DNA from: Taudactylus pleione | Lineage: Eukaryota; Chordata; Amphibia; Anura; Myobatrachidae | Length of the DNA stretch: 64,000 nt | Direction of reading: 5' to 3' | Assembly (NCBI GenBank): GCA_031769625.1 | Contig: JAUIMM010000200.1 | Location: forward strand, 53,962,001-54,026,000 | Shown here: positions 1-13,500 of the stretch, piece by piece | Numbering within the stretch: position 1 is the first letter of the stretch | How the letters are laid out: each line of letters starts with the position of its first letter | Translations under genes and position numbers: made by a program | The notes under the pieces: model-generated | The model's input: the letters and a program-made list of their open reading frames with translations, nothing else | What the model was told of the DNA's origin: nothing | The model's database searches: none

Positions 1-1417
1 CATCCTCACTTTTGGTCCCCATCAGTGTGTGGAATTATTGTAGAATATAAAACTACATATGTGTCTATGATAGCTACGGAGGTATTAACCCACAGCATAA
101 TAGGGATATTTAATCTCAGAGATAGCGAGATCTCACCTTGGAACCGTTACACCATATGAATATATAAGGTGTATCTAATATCTTCTAACCGGCAATATAA
201 TAGCAAGAAAAGGAACTCCAGTTTCCAATACATGTGTAAACTTACAATATATATGAGACCCCTCATTTATGTTATTGATATATGGAAATATTAGAATGGT
301 GATCTTGGTAGTAAGCTTTATTATCCAACGCCAGAGACTTATCTATAATATTCTGCCTCTGAGATAATGTGATATTCAGATATATTACAAATCGCAAACA
401 AATAGACTTCCTTTATTAAAGTGGGACAATAGTACCCCTGAGAAATACATAATATTGCATCGTATCAATTGAATTAAGGGGAAGTGTGGTATGTCCCTTG
501 TACTGCAGACACCAAGTTAATAAACTCAGAGTAAGCCAATTGGCTACATGATGATGAGTATACAATAAAAAATAAAAAAAGTAACACAGTAAAAACGATA
601 GTGGTCACACGATTTTATTTTATCTATTTTTCATTCCTTTATATTTCGTGTATTGTTATTTTAGATCGGACTAATAAAAGTTATATTTTAATATATCAGA
701 ATGTTTTCCCAATTCAGTCGACATACCTATTGCCATCCTGTATAGTCCTGATCCGTGAGTGCCCCATAAAGGAATTAATTTTCTCTTCTTTCGTGTTCAT
801 ACTGTCATTTTATTCCAGGGTGTACCTTCTTTAAGTTAATTGATTACTTCATCATAGATAGACTTATAATAAGGAAGGATCTAGGGCTAGCAAACTAGTT
901 AATATATCTCTGTGCGGGTAATCTTGTTTCTTTAAATATTTTTAGACAGTCAAAGCACTAGTTCAGCCTCACAGTCATTGCCTCGCGGGATGATGACGTC
1001 AACTCTGACTGGAGAAGCTAAACCAGCTTTAAAAATACGGGGAGACTAGCATAAATCCTGGCAGTGGCTGAAGATCGGGAGCCATTACACTTAGCCCCTA
1101 GCATCTCTCTCTCTAGAGCATGAGACGCCTGGCGCGACTATGCCGTTCTGGGATGTGTAGTGTACAGTCTTAAAAAATATTTTGTCTTATTCTCATTACA
1201 GATGCAGCGACGCACCACTCAAAGCATACTAGAGACACAGGAATTAGTTTTAAACACGTACAAAGTCGCAAATTAAGCACAACAGAATTTGGGGTGAGAA
1301 AAACCTGCGGCTGCTACTTCATAGCACTTCCTATACAGAGTCAGACTTATTCACACACAGATGTACTAATTCAAGCATTCAATAAAACAATCTACCTGTA
1401 TAAATGTAATAGCCTAC
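1..1417. other. Intronic DNA 3' of exon 8; no gene recognised
   Basis: This stretch is AT-rich in 1-960 and of mixed composition in 960-1190 (including a GC-richer stretch around 1070-1160). No reading frame here resembles a protein. The text looks repeat-derived, but I recognise no family and find no target duplication. Confidence 0.5.
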
Positions 1418-1544
1418 CTTCAAGTGTTTTCTGTAATTGTTGTACACGACAGCTAAGAAGACTGACATAAAGATGTAAGTGTTCAGAATAATATAGGCTA
1501 TAAAGAAGATGGAGTACCACCAATTGTAGTCATACGCTGGCATC
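1418..1544 (-). CDS. TPCN3: TPCN3 coding exon 8 (S6 helix)
   Basis: This 127-bp exon completes the split Met codon and encodes MPAYDYNWWYSIFFIAY, then the S6 gate helix with NTYIFMSVFLAVVYNN, then YRKHLK. The donor is GTAGGC. The gene continues in the unsequenced direction left of the window. Confidence 0.92.
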
Positions 1545-4500
1545 CTGAAAGGTAGACAGAATCATACATGAACACGTGATAAAGGCAAAGTGTGGACATA
1601 TTATGGTAAAAACACACTGAGGACACATTAAGTTGCTCTGATTCAGCATCATCATGCATAGGGGCAGTGTCCCCAAAATAGGTTAAAAAAAACAAATTAA
1701 AAAAAGTGTTCTCTATGTTGTAATATATAGGAGTAATATCAGAGGATGAAGGAGAATGTTAAACTGCAGTCAGTATCATGTCATTACTAATATTACTCCA
1801 CAGTAAGCATCACATTATTATAAAAATATGCAATTTTGTTTTTTTATAACATTGGCTAAAACCATGTTTGCTCTGAGAAATATATATATATAGCGCTCAT
1901 AAACCCCCCTTTCTCATGTTACAATCTTAATGAGCAGCTCCACAATTTAGCGCAGTTGTATTCATATACCTTATAAATCTGAGAAAGTAATAGTGATACT
2001 ATAGTGTTGCATTTAATATCAAACTAATAAGAAATATACACACACTACACCTTTTCTTTATGCTAATGATCCCTATACATGCGGCAATACTTACATGACA
2101 TCAGGACTATTCGCAGTAGTTACCAGCACATAAAGATTAAATACACCTTCCAGGTAGTTTTCAAAGTAAGGCTCTCCTTCAGCTGTCTTCAGCTTTCTGC
2201 AAATAACAGAAAGATATCGGATAAAGAACGAATTCATAGAACATCTATAAAGCTAAATACTATACCATACCAAAAACAGAGACACAAGGTGCTTCCCATT
2301 TGTATTATAAGGCGCCTGTTAAGCATAGGTCAACGTTTCTGCAGACCATTCGTTAGGAGCCAGTGATATCAATGACAAATCGATATGAAAATCTGGTTAC
2401 AGTGACTAAAGGGCCTACGGTAAAGAGACACTAATTTTTTCAAGGAACATTTATAATATTCCCATATTATTTTACACCTACATAGAAAACTTAAAAGCAC
2501 TTAGCAGCAACAGCAATACAGTAAAATGTTGCATACAACATGGATAAAATAACTAAAGCAACTTTAAGAATAATGACAATAAAGAAAATATGAGGAAGTA
2601 TTGGTGGCAATAGCTCCTACCATCTTGGATGAGGGGGCTGCCGCTGCAGAAGGAGAGGTGGACACAGTCCCGGCCAGCTGGGTCCTGGTGTCTGCACAAT
2701 GGATCTGGCAGCCACTGGGACCGTGGCACATGCACAAAACACTGGCTTCTAGGGACTGCATTGGCTGCAGCCCGGGTAGGACTGCCTGAAAGTCAAAGGA
2801 GCAGCTTCCCACTGGAAGCACGCTCTCAGGGGGAGAAAACACTTTCCAATGGGAAGTTACTGCCAGTCAGTGTAACCAGTGCAGTCACAGATTGCAACTG
2901 GCTCAATGAGGTGGCGGGTTTTACTTGGGGTGTTACAGCCTCTACGTTAAAGGCAGCCACATAATCTATTGAAAAATTATTTACAACGGTTCTCATATTC
3001 CCTATTCTCCTATCTTTTTTAACCCACTTCCTTCTTCCTCTCTAAGCCAATTTCTTTATAGGGTATTGTTCAATTATTTAATTTTTTTTCATGCAAATGG
3101 AAATTAATATTGTATTATTATACATTACCCGTTTATGTTGATATACATATCTGTTTGTATGTGTATTATATCTTCACCGTTTGTAGAATTTGGAAAAAAT
3201 AAATGTTCCAATGAAAACACTTTGGGAAAAAAAAAATGTGCATTCATGTTAAATTAGATGTTAATAGTGGAATCGGTATGAAATCCTGGCAGTCGGGATA
3301 CCTGCTGTCAATATACCGACAGCGGCAACCCGATGCTCAGGATCCTGACATGGGTCTGGTAAGTATATATTTAAGCCTCCCCACTTCTCCCCCTAACCCT
3401 CCTTTCCTGCATCCTAACCCTCCCCACCCCCTAACCTTCCCCAGGGGGTACCTAATCTAATCCCCCTTCCCCCGTGGCTAAAACCTAACAGGCCCCGCTA
3501 TACTTCCGATCGGCTTCCCGGCTGTCGGGAGTCGGGCATCTGTTTGTCCACTACTGTCTGTATTCCGGCGCCGGGCTTCTGGCTGGGTAGTGGCATTCTG
3601 ATGCCAGAATTTCGTCAGCCAGGATGCCGGCTGTAGGTATCATAATCATAACTAGATCCCGTTAGTAGTGTTTTTTTCCTATGAGTAAAGGTACCAGTAT
3701 TATGAAAACAGGTACCGGTAATCACCTATACTGCTGAAGCTCCTGTGGGCAGGTATGTGTAACCTAGTCTATAAAGTAGCTAAAACTCAGGAGTCTAGTC
3801 ATACAAGTTCCAGGAAGGACAAGTAAAATATATTGGCAATGACAGTAGAAGAAATTCCTGTTTCCAGGAAGAAGGTGCCGATACTGGTTATTAGCATGGT
3901 GGAATTAAGATATTACATCTAGATATAGGACTCACTCTTTATTTGAAAAGGATTGTATCAGAATTGTGCCAAGGTAGCCCGGGTAGTACACAAAAGGAAG
4001 TGTATCCTCACTTCCACATAAGGGGCAGATGAACTAAGCTCTGGAAGTGATACATTGGAGAATGATAAATTACCAACCAGTCCGCTCCTGTCATTTTTCA
4101 AACACAGCCTGTAACATGACAGTTAGGAGCTTAGTACATCTCTCCCACACTAATAGATTGTAATAGGAAGGGTCTACAACTTAGGCGCCAAGTACAAGAG
4201 TAACTCTAGTAAAAACATGTAATGTTATTTATCTTTATATAAGACAAGGTTCTCCTTTTCATTAGGATCTTCTATTTGTAAAAAACAATTATTCTCCATA
4301 CAAGTGGTGAAGGCAGAACTGGGAACACTTAATGCCAAACATTGTAGACAAAAAGTACATTATATTCTGGCCAGTGGGGTAACTACCTTGGAACACAACA
4401 ACTTTCTAATTTACAGAGCGAAAACACATATTCCCAACCAATACAAAATAAGTACAAATTCTTCTGATTCCTAAATATTAACATCATGGAACCACAGAAT

Positions 4501-7500
4501 TGTGGGTAGGTTTATGTAAATGAACTTTTACCTGCTCCCAAAGAGTTTCAGAGCCATGAGAGAAAAAATGAGCACACTGAACATGAAGAGAAGCAAGACA
4601 TAGAGGATCTCAGGTAATGTGTTTCTGATACTGCGGAATGCTCGGCGAATCTGCAGAAGACACAGCAATAAATACATTTAGGGGAAATAAAAGCAGGAGA
4701 TACTATGCAGTTAGTAGTATTAATAAAAGCTTCATATATGCAGCTGATGTGTAGCCCAGAAGGGTATGGTCATAGGGCTATGCCCAATCACCCCCCACTA
4801 GACCACCCCTGATTCCCTGTTAAGCTTCCAATTAAGCACAACTGGTCATTTCTGTAATTAATGTGTTCTCTTCAATTTGTGGAGCACCCCACTTGTCTGT
4901 CTGCAGCGCCTTGAACATACCTCCCACTTGTCCCCAATTAAGTGAGAGTCCATATTTGAGGGGAATGTCCCATCGTCCTGATTATCAGTTGGAAGGAATG
5001 GCCCCCGCTGTTTGATGCCCTTTGCATACCGATGCAGCATTGAAGGGATGCTTTTCGAGGAGGGAAGGGGGGAGTTGGGGGTGTTTCGCCACATAGGAAG
5101 TGCTAGGCATGCCACCGATGCGTGGCCATGATCATTGTCATGTGAACATGCCACATGACCAGAACACATCCACATCGTCTACCAGCTGCGTCCTGATTTA
5201 GAATTGTACAATGTTGGGAGGTATTGTGTGAGCTGCTGTTAGATAATATATTTGTGTTGCATATCAAGCAGCAGACAAAAAGCCATTATTTTGTGTGATA
5301 TGACAAAGTTACCAGCCTCATGAGCTCAGTAAGGGGTTTCTCCTATTTGTTTAGCACTAAACAACTGACAGCACTGACAAACTAGTAGATATGAAAGGAA
5401 GAACCAATAACTCACTAAATACAGCAGTTTGTAAAAAAAAAAAGAAAAGAAAAACAAAACCAAAAAAATATGATCTTTTTTTTTTTTCAAAAATGTTTTT
5501 ATTGAAGTCAACAAATACACTTTGGTACACAAGTAAATATGACAAGAAACAATGACATAATTACAATTTATAGCATACAGTTCACTTGTGGTTTGAGGTA
5601 ATAGACTTGCCACAATTTTCTCTTTTTACCGATCAATTGAAAATTAAACAGTAATATATTATAATGACTTCAACCATAATAGAAGAAATGAAGGGGGAAG
5701 AAAGTAGATGGGTGATGGGGGGGTGGGGGTGGGGATAAGTATAAGAAGAGAGAGATGAAAAAAAGGAGAAAATAGATTAAAAAAAAAAAACAGAGAAGAA
5801 GAGGAAATAAAGTGGGATGGGGGTTATGAGCCATGCACTCCCAGGGTCAATCCCTTACTAATAAGTTGGGAGTGGGGAACTTGGATAGCATCTCTGCACA
5901 AGGTTTAATTTGAAAATAATTGTAAATAAGATAACCCCAACTTGTTGATAACTCACTAGTGTATGATTATCCCATGGGGGTGCTGCCACAGACAGTAATA
6001 AATGATACACAAAATATTGGGTTATATTCCAGGAATAACTAGAGTTTCCAAGGGTTGTAAAAAATTATTATTAATTATTTCGGCTGTAGCTAAAAAATGT
6101 ATCCTGCAACAATGGATTGCTCCTACCCCTCCTTCATTAACCATGTTCAAAGAGAAATTATTTTATATTTTCAAAATGGATTGGGTCAACTCTTCTATCA
6201 ACAAGGAAAAGAAAGCAGAACAATTCTTCTTAATTTGGGAAAGCTTTATTGAGGCTTTAAATCCTGAGATTAAAAGACAAATAGAACAGTGTTTCAAATC
6301 AACACAATGGTATGAAACTAGAATACTGCTACAAGACCCCCCAGTAATTTACGCTTAAGAGAAAAAGAAAAAAAAAAAGAAAAAACCTACATAAATAAAA
6401 GAAGAGTAGTAAGGGATTGACAAAAAGAGAAGAAAAAAGCACTGTCTCTTTGTTGGCGCACAGAAAGAAAAATAGATTAAAATATAACTTTTAATTATAA
6501 ATATCTAAAATAACCTAGCCTTATTAGTAAAATATTCTGTAAAAATAAAAATCATGAAACAAACACATAAATGTATATTATTCTGGTATTCCTTTGTCAA
6601 AATTAAACAATAACACAATAAATAGTGTGTTTGTCTCTGTGTCCTTATTGTTGTTGTTAATTGAATTATAGGAATTTCTTTTATTGATAATTCATTCTCA
6701 AGTGGATTGTGCCTATTACAAACCTACAGTTGTGGATAAATGGTAATTCTGTTGGATATTTTTAATTATATTAAATATATATAGGTAATCAATTCCCTCA
6801 TGTAGAGGGGCTCTAAACCAGAGATAATGATAAAATCCAAGATATATATGCTGTAAGTATTATGACTGCATTGTCTATCTGTCTGTTTATTTACTTATGC
6901 CAATGAGGAGGTGTGTCGGAGGTCCTCTGCCTGGATTGGTTAGTGGGACTGGTGATGCACGATGAGAAAACCCCGTGATATTTACTTAGCAGAGCATCCC
7001 ACTGATTGGTCTAATGGTACATGTGATGACACTGACGTGTCGTTATTGGATGATACAGGGACGGTCAATGATTGGCGGCTGACACGATGATGCAGCAGCG
7101 CTCGGATTGGCTTACGAAGCACACTTAAACGGTGCTGTATTACACATTTGGGTTGCCTTGACAAAAGATTAGTGAAACGTACGTCGGCGTTGGCGGCTGT
7201 TGCCGCGTGTCATGTCCATGTTGTGACAAAATAAATAGGAACTTATCTTTTCCTTTTTTTGATTTGTATCCTCAACTAAAGTATTAAGAGATTGGCAAAC
7301 CTATATGATGTGGAGATAATGATATAGGGCAGTAAAAATCCCCATAGTTTGAACACCGTATGGTTTACACGGTGAACATAAGAAATACTTGTTTGCAATT
7401 TACATATGTGTAAAACCCTATAGCCCTACAGGGGGAGTCAAAACAACTAGTATTGAACCGATAGTTTTTTTGCTTTCCCATAGAGGGCGTTGCAAATAAC

Positions 7501-10500
7501 TAACTATAATATGCACAGGACAATACAGCTATGAGAAAATGCACAATATCTAACATATATGTAAATTTCACAACCCCATAGGGGAAATTATAATACTGAT
7601 ATTGAATTAATACAGCCTTCTGACGCTTGCGGCTGTTGCCGCGTGTCATGCCCATGTCGCGATAAAACTAATAGGTAGAATTTTTATACCCTCAACTAAC
7701 GTATTGAGAGATTGGTAAACCTATATGATGTGGAGATAATGGCATGAGGCAATAAAACTCCTCATATTTGAGTACTGTGTGGTTTACATTATAAACATAA
7801 ATAATATTTGTTTGCATCTTACACATGTGAATAACCCTATAACCCTACAGGGGGAGCTTTAATAATAATATTGAATCAATATAATTTCTCTGCTTTCCCA
7901 TAGAGGGTGCTATAATAAATAAACTATATATGCACATAATAATGTAACTATAAGTGAATGCATAATCGTTTATATATGTGAAAACTCCACAACCCCACAG
8001 GGAAAGCCACAATATTAGTACTGTACTACTAGGGTTTTTATGCTATGCGATGAATGGACCATACGTGTATATGGTATGAATAATACCAAATATTAAGGGG
8101 TTATGTTTAATTGCCCGATACAATTTCTATAAGTAGTAATTTATACGATTGATGAACAATATGTAGCCTTATAAAGAGGGATAGTCAATACTTTGAAATG
8201 AGATATGGATACATGTTCCCATGTGGCGTAACCCAAGTTGAAGAAGCACTTTTCCCCATAGAGGGCGCTATAATTACTACAGTGGCAATAGTTGTTGGTT
8301 TACAGTCTCAATCACTAACTTTATATAATCAATGGCAATACGAGACTGGTCAAGCATATAAGTTGCATGAACGCAGTATTAGTTTGAGATATCCAACAGA
8401 ATTACCATTTATCCACAACTGTAGGTTTGTAATAGGCACAATCCACTTGAGAATGAATTATCAATAAAAGAAATTCCTATAATTCAATTAACAACAACAA
8501 TAAGGACACAGAGACAAACACACTATTTATTGTGTTATTGTTTAATTTTGACAAAGGAATACCAGAATAATATACATTTATGTGTTTGTTTCATGATTTT
8601 TATTTTTACAGAATATTTCACTAATAAGGCTAGGTTATTTTAGATATTTATAATTAAAAGTTATATTTTAATCTATTTTTCTTTCCGTGCGCCAACAAAG
8701 AGACAGTGCTTTTTTCTTCTCTTTTTGTCAATCCCTTACTACTCTTCTTTTATTTATGTAGGTTTTTTCTTTTTTTTTTTCTTTTTCTCTTAAGCGTAAA
8801 TTACTGGGGGGTCTTGTAGCAGTATTCTAGTTTCATACCATTGTGTTGATTTGAAACACTGTTCTATTTGTCTTTTAATCTCAGGATTTAAAGCCTCAAT
8901 AAAGCTTTCCCAAATTAAGAAGAATTGTTCTGCTTTCTTTTCCTTGTTGATAGAAGAGTTGACCCAATCCATTTTGAAAATATAAAATAATTTCTCTTTG
9001 AACATGGTTAATGAAGGAGGGGTAGGAGCAATCCATTGTTGCAGGATACATTTTTTAGCTACAGCCGAAATAATTAATAATAATTTTTTACAACCCTTGG
9101 AAACTCTAGTTATTCCTGGAATATAACCCAATATTGCCCATTCTGGTGTTAATGGAAGATAATTGATTAGGTCAGCTAGCACATATTGTTTCACTTCCAT
9201 CCAAATTTTTTTTGATGACCCTACAGTCCCATAGGCAGTGGTATAAAGATGCCTCTAAATGGGCGCATTTTGGACACGCAGAGGAGGTTGCAATACCAAT
9301 CAAGTGACAACGTTTGGGAGAAAGATAGCTCCTATAGAATAATCTGTAGAACATTTCTCTGTGAGTTGTAGCTGTCAATGTTTGGAGGGAATACTGTAGC
9401 GTGCACAAAATATTACTTTGTTAGATTTGGAAAGCAAGTCTGCCACTTAGTGATACCAGTGGAGAATGTTCCCGTAAAAGTAAGGAATTCTTAGTAGGTG
9501 GTAAAACAGGGATATAGCCCTATATCGTGTTTAGGCATATAATAAGAAGTAAACCAAGTCCAAACCAGATAGGAACTGTCTCTCTAATTCATAGTGGGCG
9601 AAATGATTTCTATGTAGAATCCAGTCATGAATGTATCTACATATTGCAGCTTGGTTATAAAGGAGAGTATGGGGAAAGTTAATTCCCCCCTCTTCCTTAG
9701 TGCGTTGAAGAATTTTCAAACTAAGTTTTGTTTTTTTGTTATTCCAGATAAATTTCCGAAATGCGGCATCTATCTTTTTAATATCAGTTAAAGTGAGAAG
9801 TATCGGGAGGACTTGTAGAGGGTATAGCAGTTTAGGGAAAATTATCATTTTTATTAGATTGGCCCTTCCTAGGTAAGAAAGCTGAAAATGTTGCCAGCTG
9901 TCCATTTCCACACAAATTTTATTTATTATTGAGGTAACATTTAAAGAATATAGGTTGTTAATATTCTTGGGTAATTGTATACCCAGGTAAGGTATGCTGG
10001 AAGATGCCCATTTTAAGCCTCCTAAATTGTCTCTAGGTCTAAAAGGTCTATTACCCAAAGCTAGTGCCGTAGATTTAGTAAAGTTAATAGTAAATCCAGA
10101 AATGTGACCAAATCGTTCCAATTTTTCGAACAAGGGGGTCAAACTAACCTCTGGATTAGATATGAAAAGCATGAGATCATCCGCAAAAGCTATAAGCTCT
10201 AATTCGTAATCTCCAATGGAAGCACCGCGTAACAGCGACCAATCTTGAAGAGAACGGATTAGCGGGTCAAGTGCTAAATTGAATAAAAGGGGTGAGAGCG
10301 GACACCCCTGTCTCGTACCTCTAAACATATGTAATGTGTTGCCGAGAAGGCCATTGACAAGTAACTTAGTACATGGATTCAAATAAAGATATTTGATCAT
10401 ATTAATAAAAGACGTACCAAATTCCCTGGCATCGAGAACTAGGAACAAATATTCCCATAGAATTTTGTCAAAGGCCTTCTCAGCGTCCAAACTCAACAAA

Positions 10501-13500
10501 ATAGTGGAAGATCTCTGATCCGCTGGGGAGGAGGCCAGAACTGCAACTGCCGAGCGAATGCCCAACACCGATTGGCGGCCTTTTGTGAATCCTAGTTGAT
10601 GTGGGGTAAGGATTGTCGGCATCATATTATGTAATCTAATCGATAAGATCTTTGCCAAGATTTTATAATCCTGGTTAAGCAAAGTAATGGGTCTGTATGA
10701 AGACAACAAGGAGGTATCCCTATCTGGTTTGGGAATCAGGATTGTTGTTGCCTCGTTAAATGAGGGATATGGAATGTTATTCGAGTAGATTTGTTGCAGT
10801 AAATTGGTAAGTGTAGGTGTAATGTCGTCTTTTAGGATATTATAGTAATTTGCTGTAAAGCCGTCAGGGCCAGGTGATTTATTCAATTTGAGCGATTTAA
10901 TAGCCATGAGAACTTCCTCCTCTGAAAAAATATGATCTTAAAACTCTAAGGACCTGATTCTGAATCGGACTCAATGTCGATATTGGATGCAGTTGAGCGA
11001 TTGTCCTGTACATGCAAGTTGCATGGCGCATGCACAAAGTTGCTGTGCCAACTGGGGCGCATGGTCTCAGAAACGACTTGTTGGGTGTTCCTAGGCCTGG
11101 TAGGCCATGACTGGGGGGTAACCCATCTTGTGGGTATGTTATGGGAGTGTCGCTGAAGTGGTTGCAAGCTCCTTATTTAGAATGTTTATAGAAATAGGTC
11201 ACCCAAAGAAACAGAAATATAATACATATTGCTGGAAGATATTCTGCTTCACACAAATATTACATTACAAAAAGCAGAGATTAATATCTCCTAACCTGTG
11301 CACTACATTTTACTAGAAATTAAAAACATATTGATTTAAGAGGAATGAGATAATTTAGTCTGACCATTCAGTAGCCAAAAGGGAAAAAAAACTCAGTGTT
11401 GAAGGACATGTGCAAGCCGTACTTGTGACTGGTACAATTACAATGTAACAATAAATGCTCTTTGTATGGTTAAAAATAAAGAATTTAATAAATTATTTTT
11501 CTTCGAGGTCCATAGGAATTACCTTGGGATATATAGTTGCACAGTGTCAATTGCACCAAACAGCAAAGCTTTAGAGCTCCCAGCATCCACTGGTCCCGCC
11601 CCCAGCCACAGGCATTCAGTTCGTGACTAAGCCTCGCAGTAAAAGACGGAGAATGGAGAAGGAAGAAACACTCAACAAGCGAAGAGGGAATCTGTGATAT
11701 AAAGCTTTAAAGAACAGGTTCATCTAAGGCCAGGTGCGTCAGGGTGGGTGCCCTGTAGACCCTATGGACCTCGAAAAAAAAAAGAATCAAAAAAGGTATG
11801 TTACACCATAATTGGGGACGCTCCTGAGCAGACAGTTGAATCCGCTGCCTAAAGGAAGCATCCTGGGAGGCATACGTATCAAAAGCATAGAACTTTATGA
11901 ACGTAGTCAGGGGAGACCAGGTGGCTGCCTTGCAGAGCTGTTCAGCCGAGGCACCCTGTCTTAACGCCCACGATGGTCCAACAGACAGAGTGGAATGGGC
12001 TGTCACCCTGTTAGGAACAGGGAGATTAACCTGAGTATAGACCTGGGTCATACGGAGCCAGCGGCACAAAGTCTGTTAATTTGCTGGCCAACCTCTTTTG
12101 TGGAATCCATACAACACAAATAGATAATCTGTTTTACTGATGGACTCGCGTGCGCACTGCCCGGCCATCGACCCGCTTGCGAGCGGGTCTGAATCAGGCC
12201 CTCTATTCCAAACTCTGAATCAGGCCCTTGGTCCGATCCACATAGATCCAGAGGGCTCGAACCACATCAAGGCCGACTCGAATTTCCTCGTTAATATGGA
12301 AACCACCTTTGGAAGGTAGCCCACCTTGGTACGGAGGACAGCTCTATTCTGATGAGACACCAAGTAGGGAGAGCGACACGACAGAGCTGCCAGGTCAGAC
12401 ACTCTACGAGCTGAAGAGATAGCCAGGATAAAAAGCGTCTACGTCGTCAGCCATCTCAAGTCCACATTATTCAAAGGGTTCAAAGGGATGCGTCTGCACT
12501 GCCCTGAGAACCAGAGACAAATCCCACGGTGCTACCGGTGGGAGGAATGGAGGTTGCAGAAGCAGTACTCCCTGCATGAATGTTCTAACATCCAGCAAAG
12601 GAGCAATCTTGCATTGTTACCAAACAGTCAAAGCCGAAACGTGGACTCTCAAGGTAGCCAGGCAAAGACCTAAGTCTAATCCAGCCTGGAGAAAACCAAG
12701 TACCCTGGCCACCTTGAATATCTTCGGGTCATATTTCCTGTTATAACACCACAGAAAAAGTGACTGCCAAATCCTGTGATAGATGCGAGCGGAAGCAGGC
12801 TTCCTCGCTCATAGCAGCATCTGCATCACTAACGGAGAAAGCCCCCTGGCCTTTTAAAAACGGAAGACTCAAGAGCCAAGCCGTCAAAGCCAGCAGAGGT
12901 AAATCCTGATAAAGACACGGGCCCTGTATTAACAAGTCCTGTCGCAGAGGCAGTGGAAACGGACTGTCTATTTATAGATGTGTCAGAACTGAAAACCAAT
13001 GCCTCCTGGGCCAGGCAGGAGCTATTAGAACCATCCTGCCGCCTTCTTGTTTGAATTTCCTGACAACCCTTGAGAGGAGGGAGATTGGAGGAAACAGGTA
13101 CGCTAACCTGAAGTTCCATCTCACAGCCAGGGCATCCACGAAGGCTGCTGAGGGGTCTTTTGTCTACGTCTGGTAACCCCCACCTGTCCACCAGGATTTG
13201 AAACACCTCCGGATGAAGAGCTCATTCTCCGGCGTGTATGTCCTGGTGACTTAGGAAGTCCGCATCCCAGTTGAGAACACCTGGGATAAAAATTGCCGAG
13301 ATCGCAGGCAGATGGCTCTCTGCCCACAGCAGAATTTTTGCCACCTCCTTCATGGCTGCCGAACTTCGTGTGCCTCCTCGATGGTTTATGTAGGCCACTG
13401 CCGTTGCATTGTCGGACTGAACCTGGACAGACCTGCCTTGCAGAAGGTCCTGTGCAAGAAGAAGTGCCGTGTACACTGCCCGAAGCTCCAATATATTTAT

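Larger units (their letters stand above)
5476..10924 (-). mobile_element. 5'-truncated L1-clade LINE with foldback in its 3' region
   Basis: The insertion is bounded by a 15-bp direct repeat (aaaaaatatgatctt at 5463-5477 and 10925-10939). A poly-A tail, read as T-run, lies at 5476-5488 after an AATAAA signal. On the minus strand the element opens inside ORF2 just before the reverse transcriptase (about 10924) and runs to the ORF2 C-terminus (stop near 8790), then through an extended 3' region. It lacks the 5'UTR, ORF1 and endonuclease. The coding part has a frameshift/stop between 9531 and 9408 and another near 9190, so it is dead. The 3' region holds a 747-bp inverted repeat and a 1.6-kb spacer that are not normal L1 structure. 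Confidence 0.85.

Noticed and set aside
1498..1695. 65-residue minus-strand frame overlapping exon 8
   Set aside because: It reads a different frame from the exon and crosses the splice acceptor.
2564..2964. Overlapping frames on both strands in a GC-richer patch of intron 6
   Set aside because: Several overlapping frames on both strands reflect composition; no splice sites or family match link them to the channel gene.
6002..6358. 118-residue plus-strand frame
   Set aside because: It is the inverted duplicate of the L1 ORF2 C-terminus, not an independent gene.
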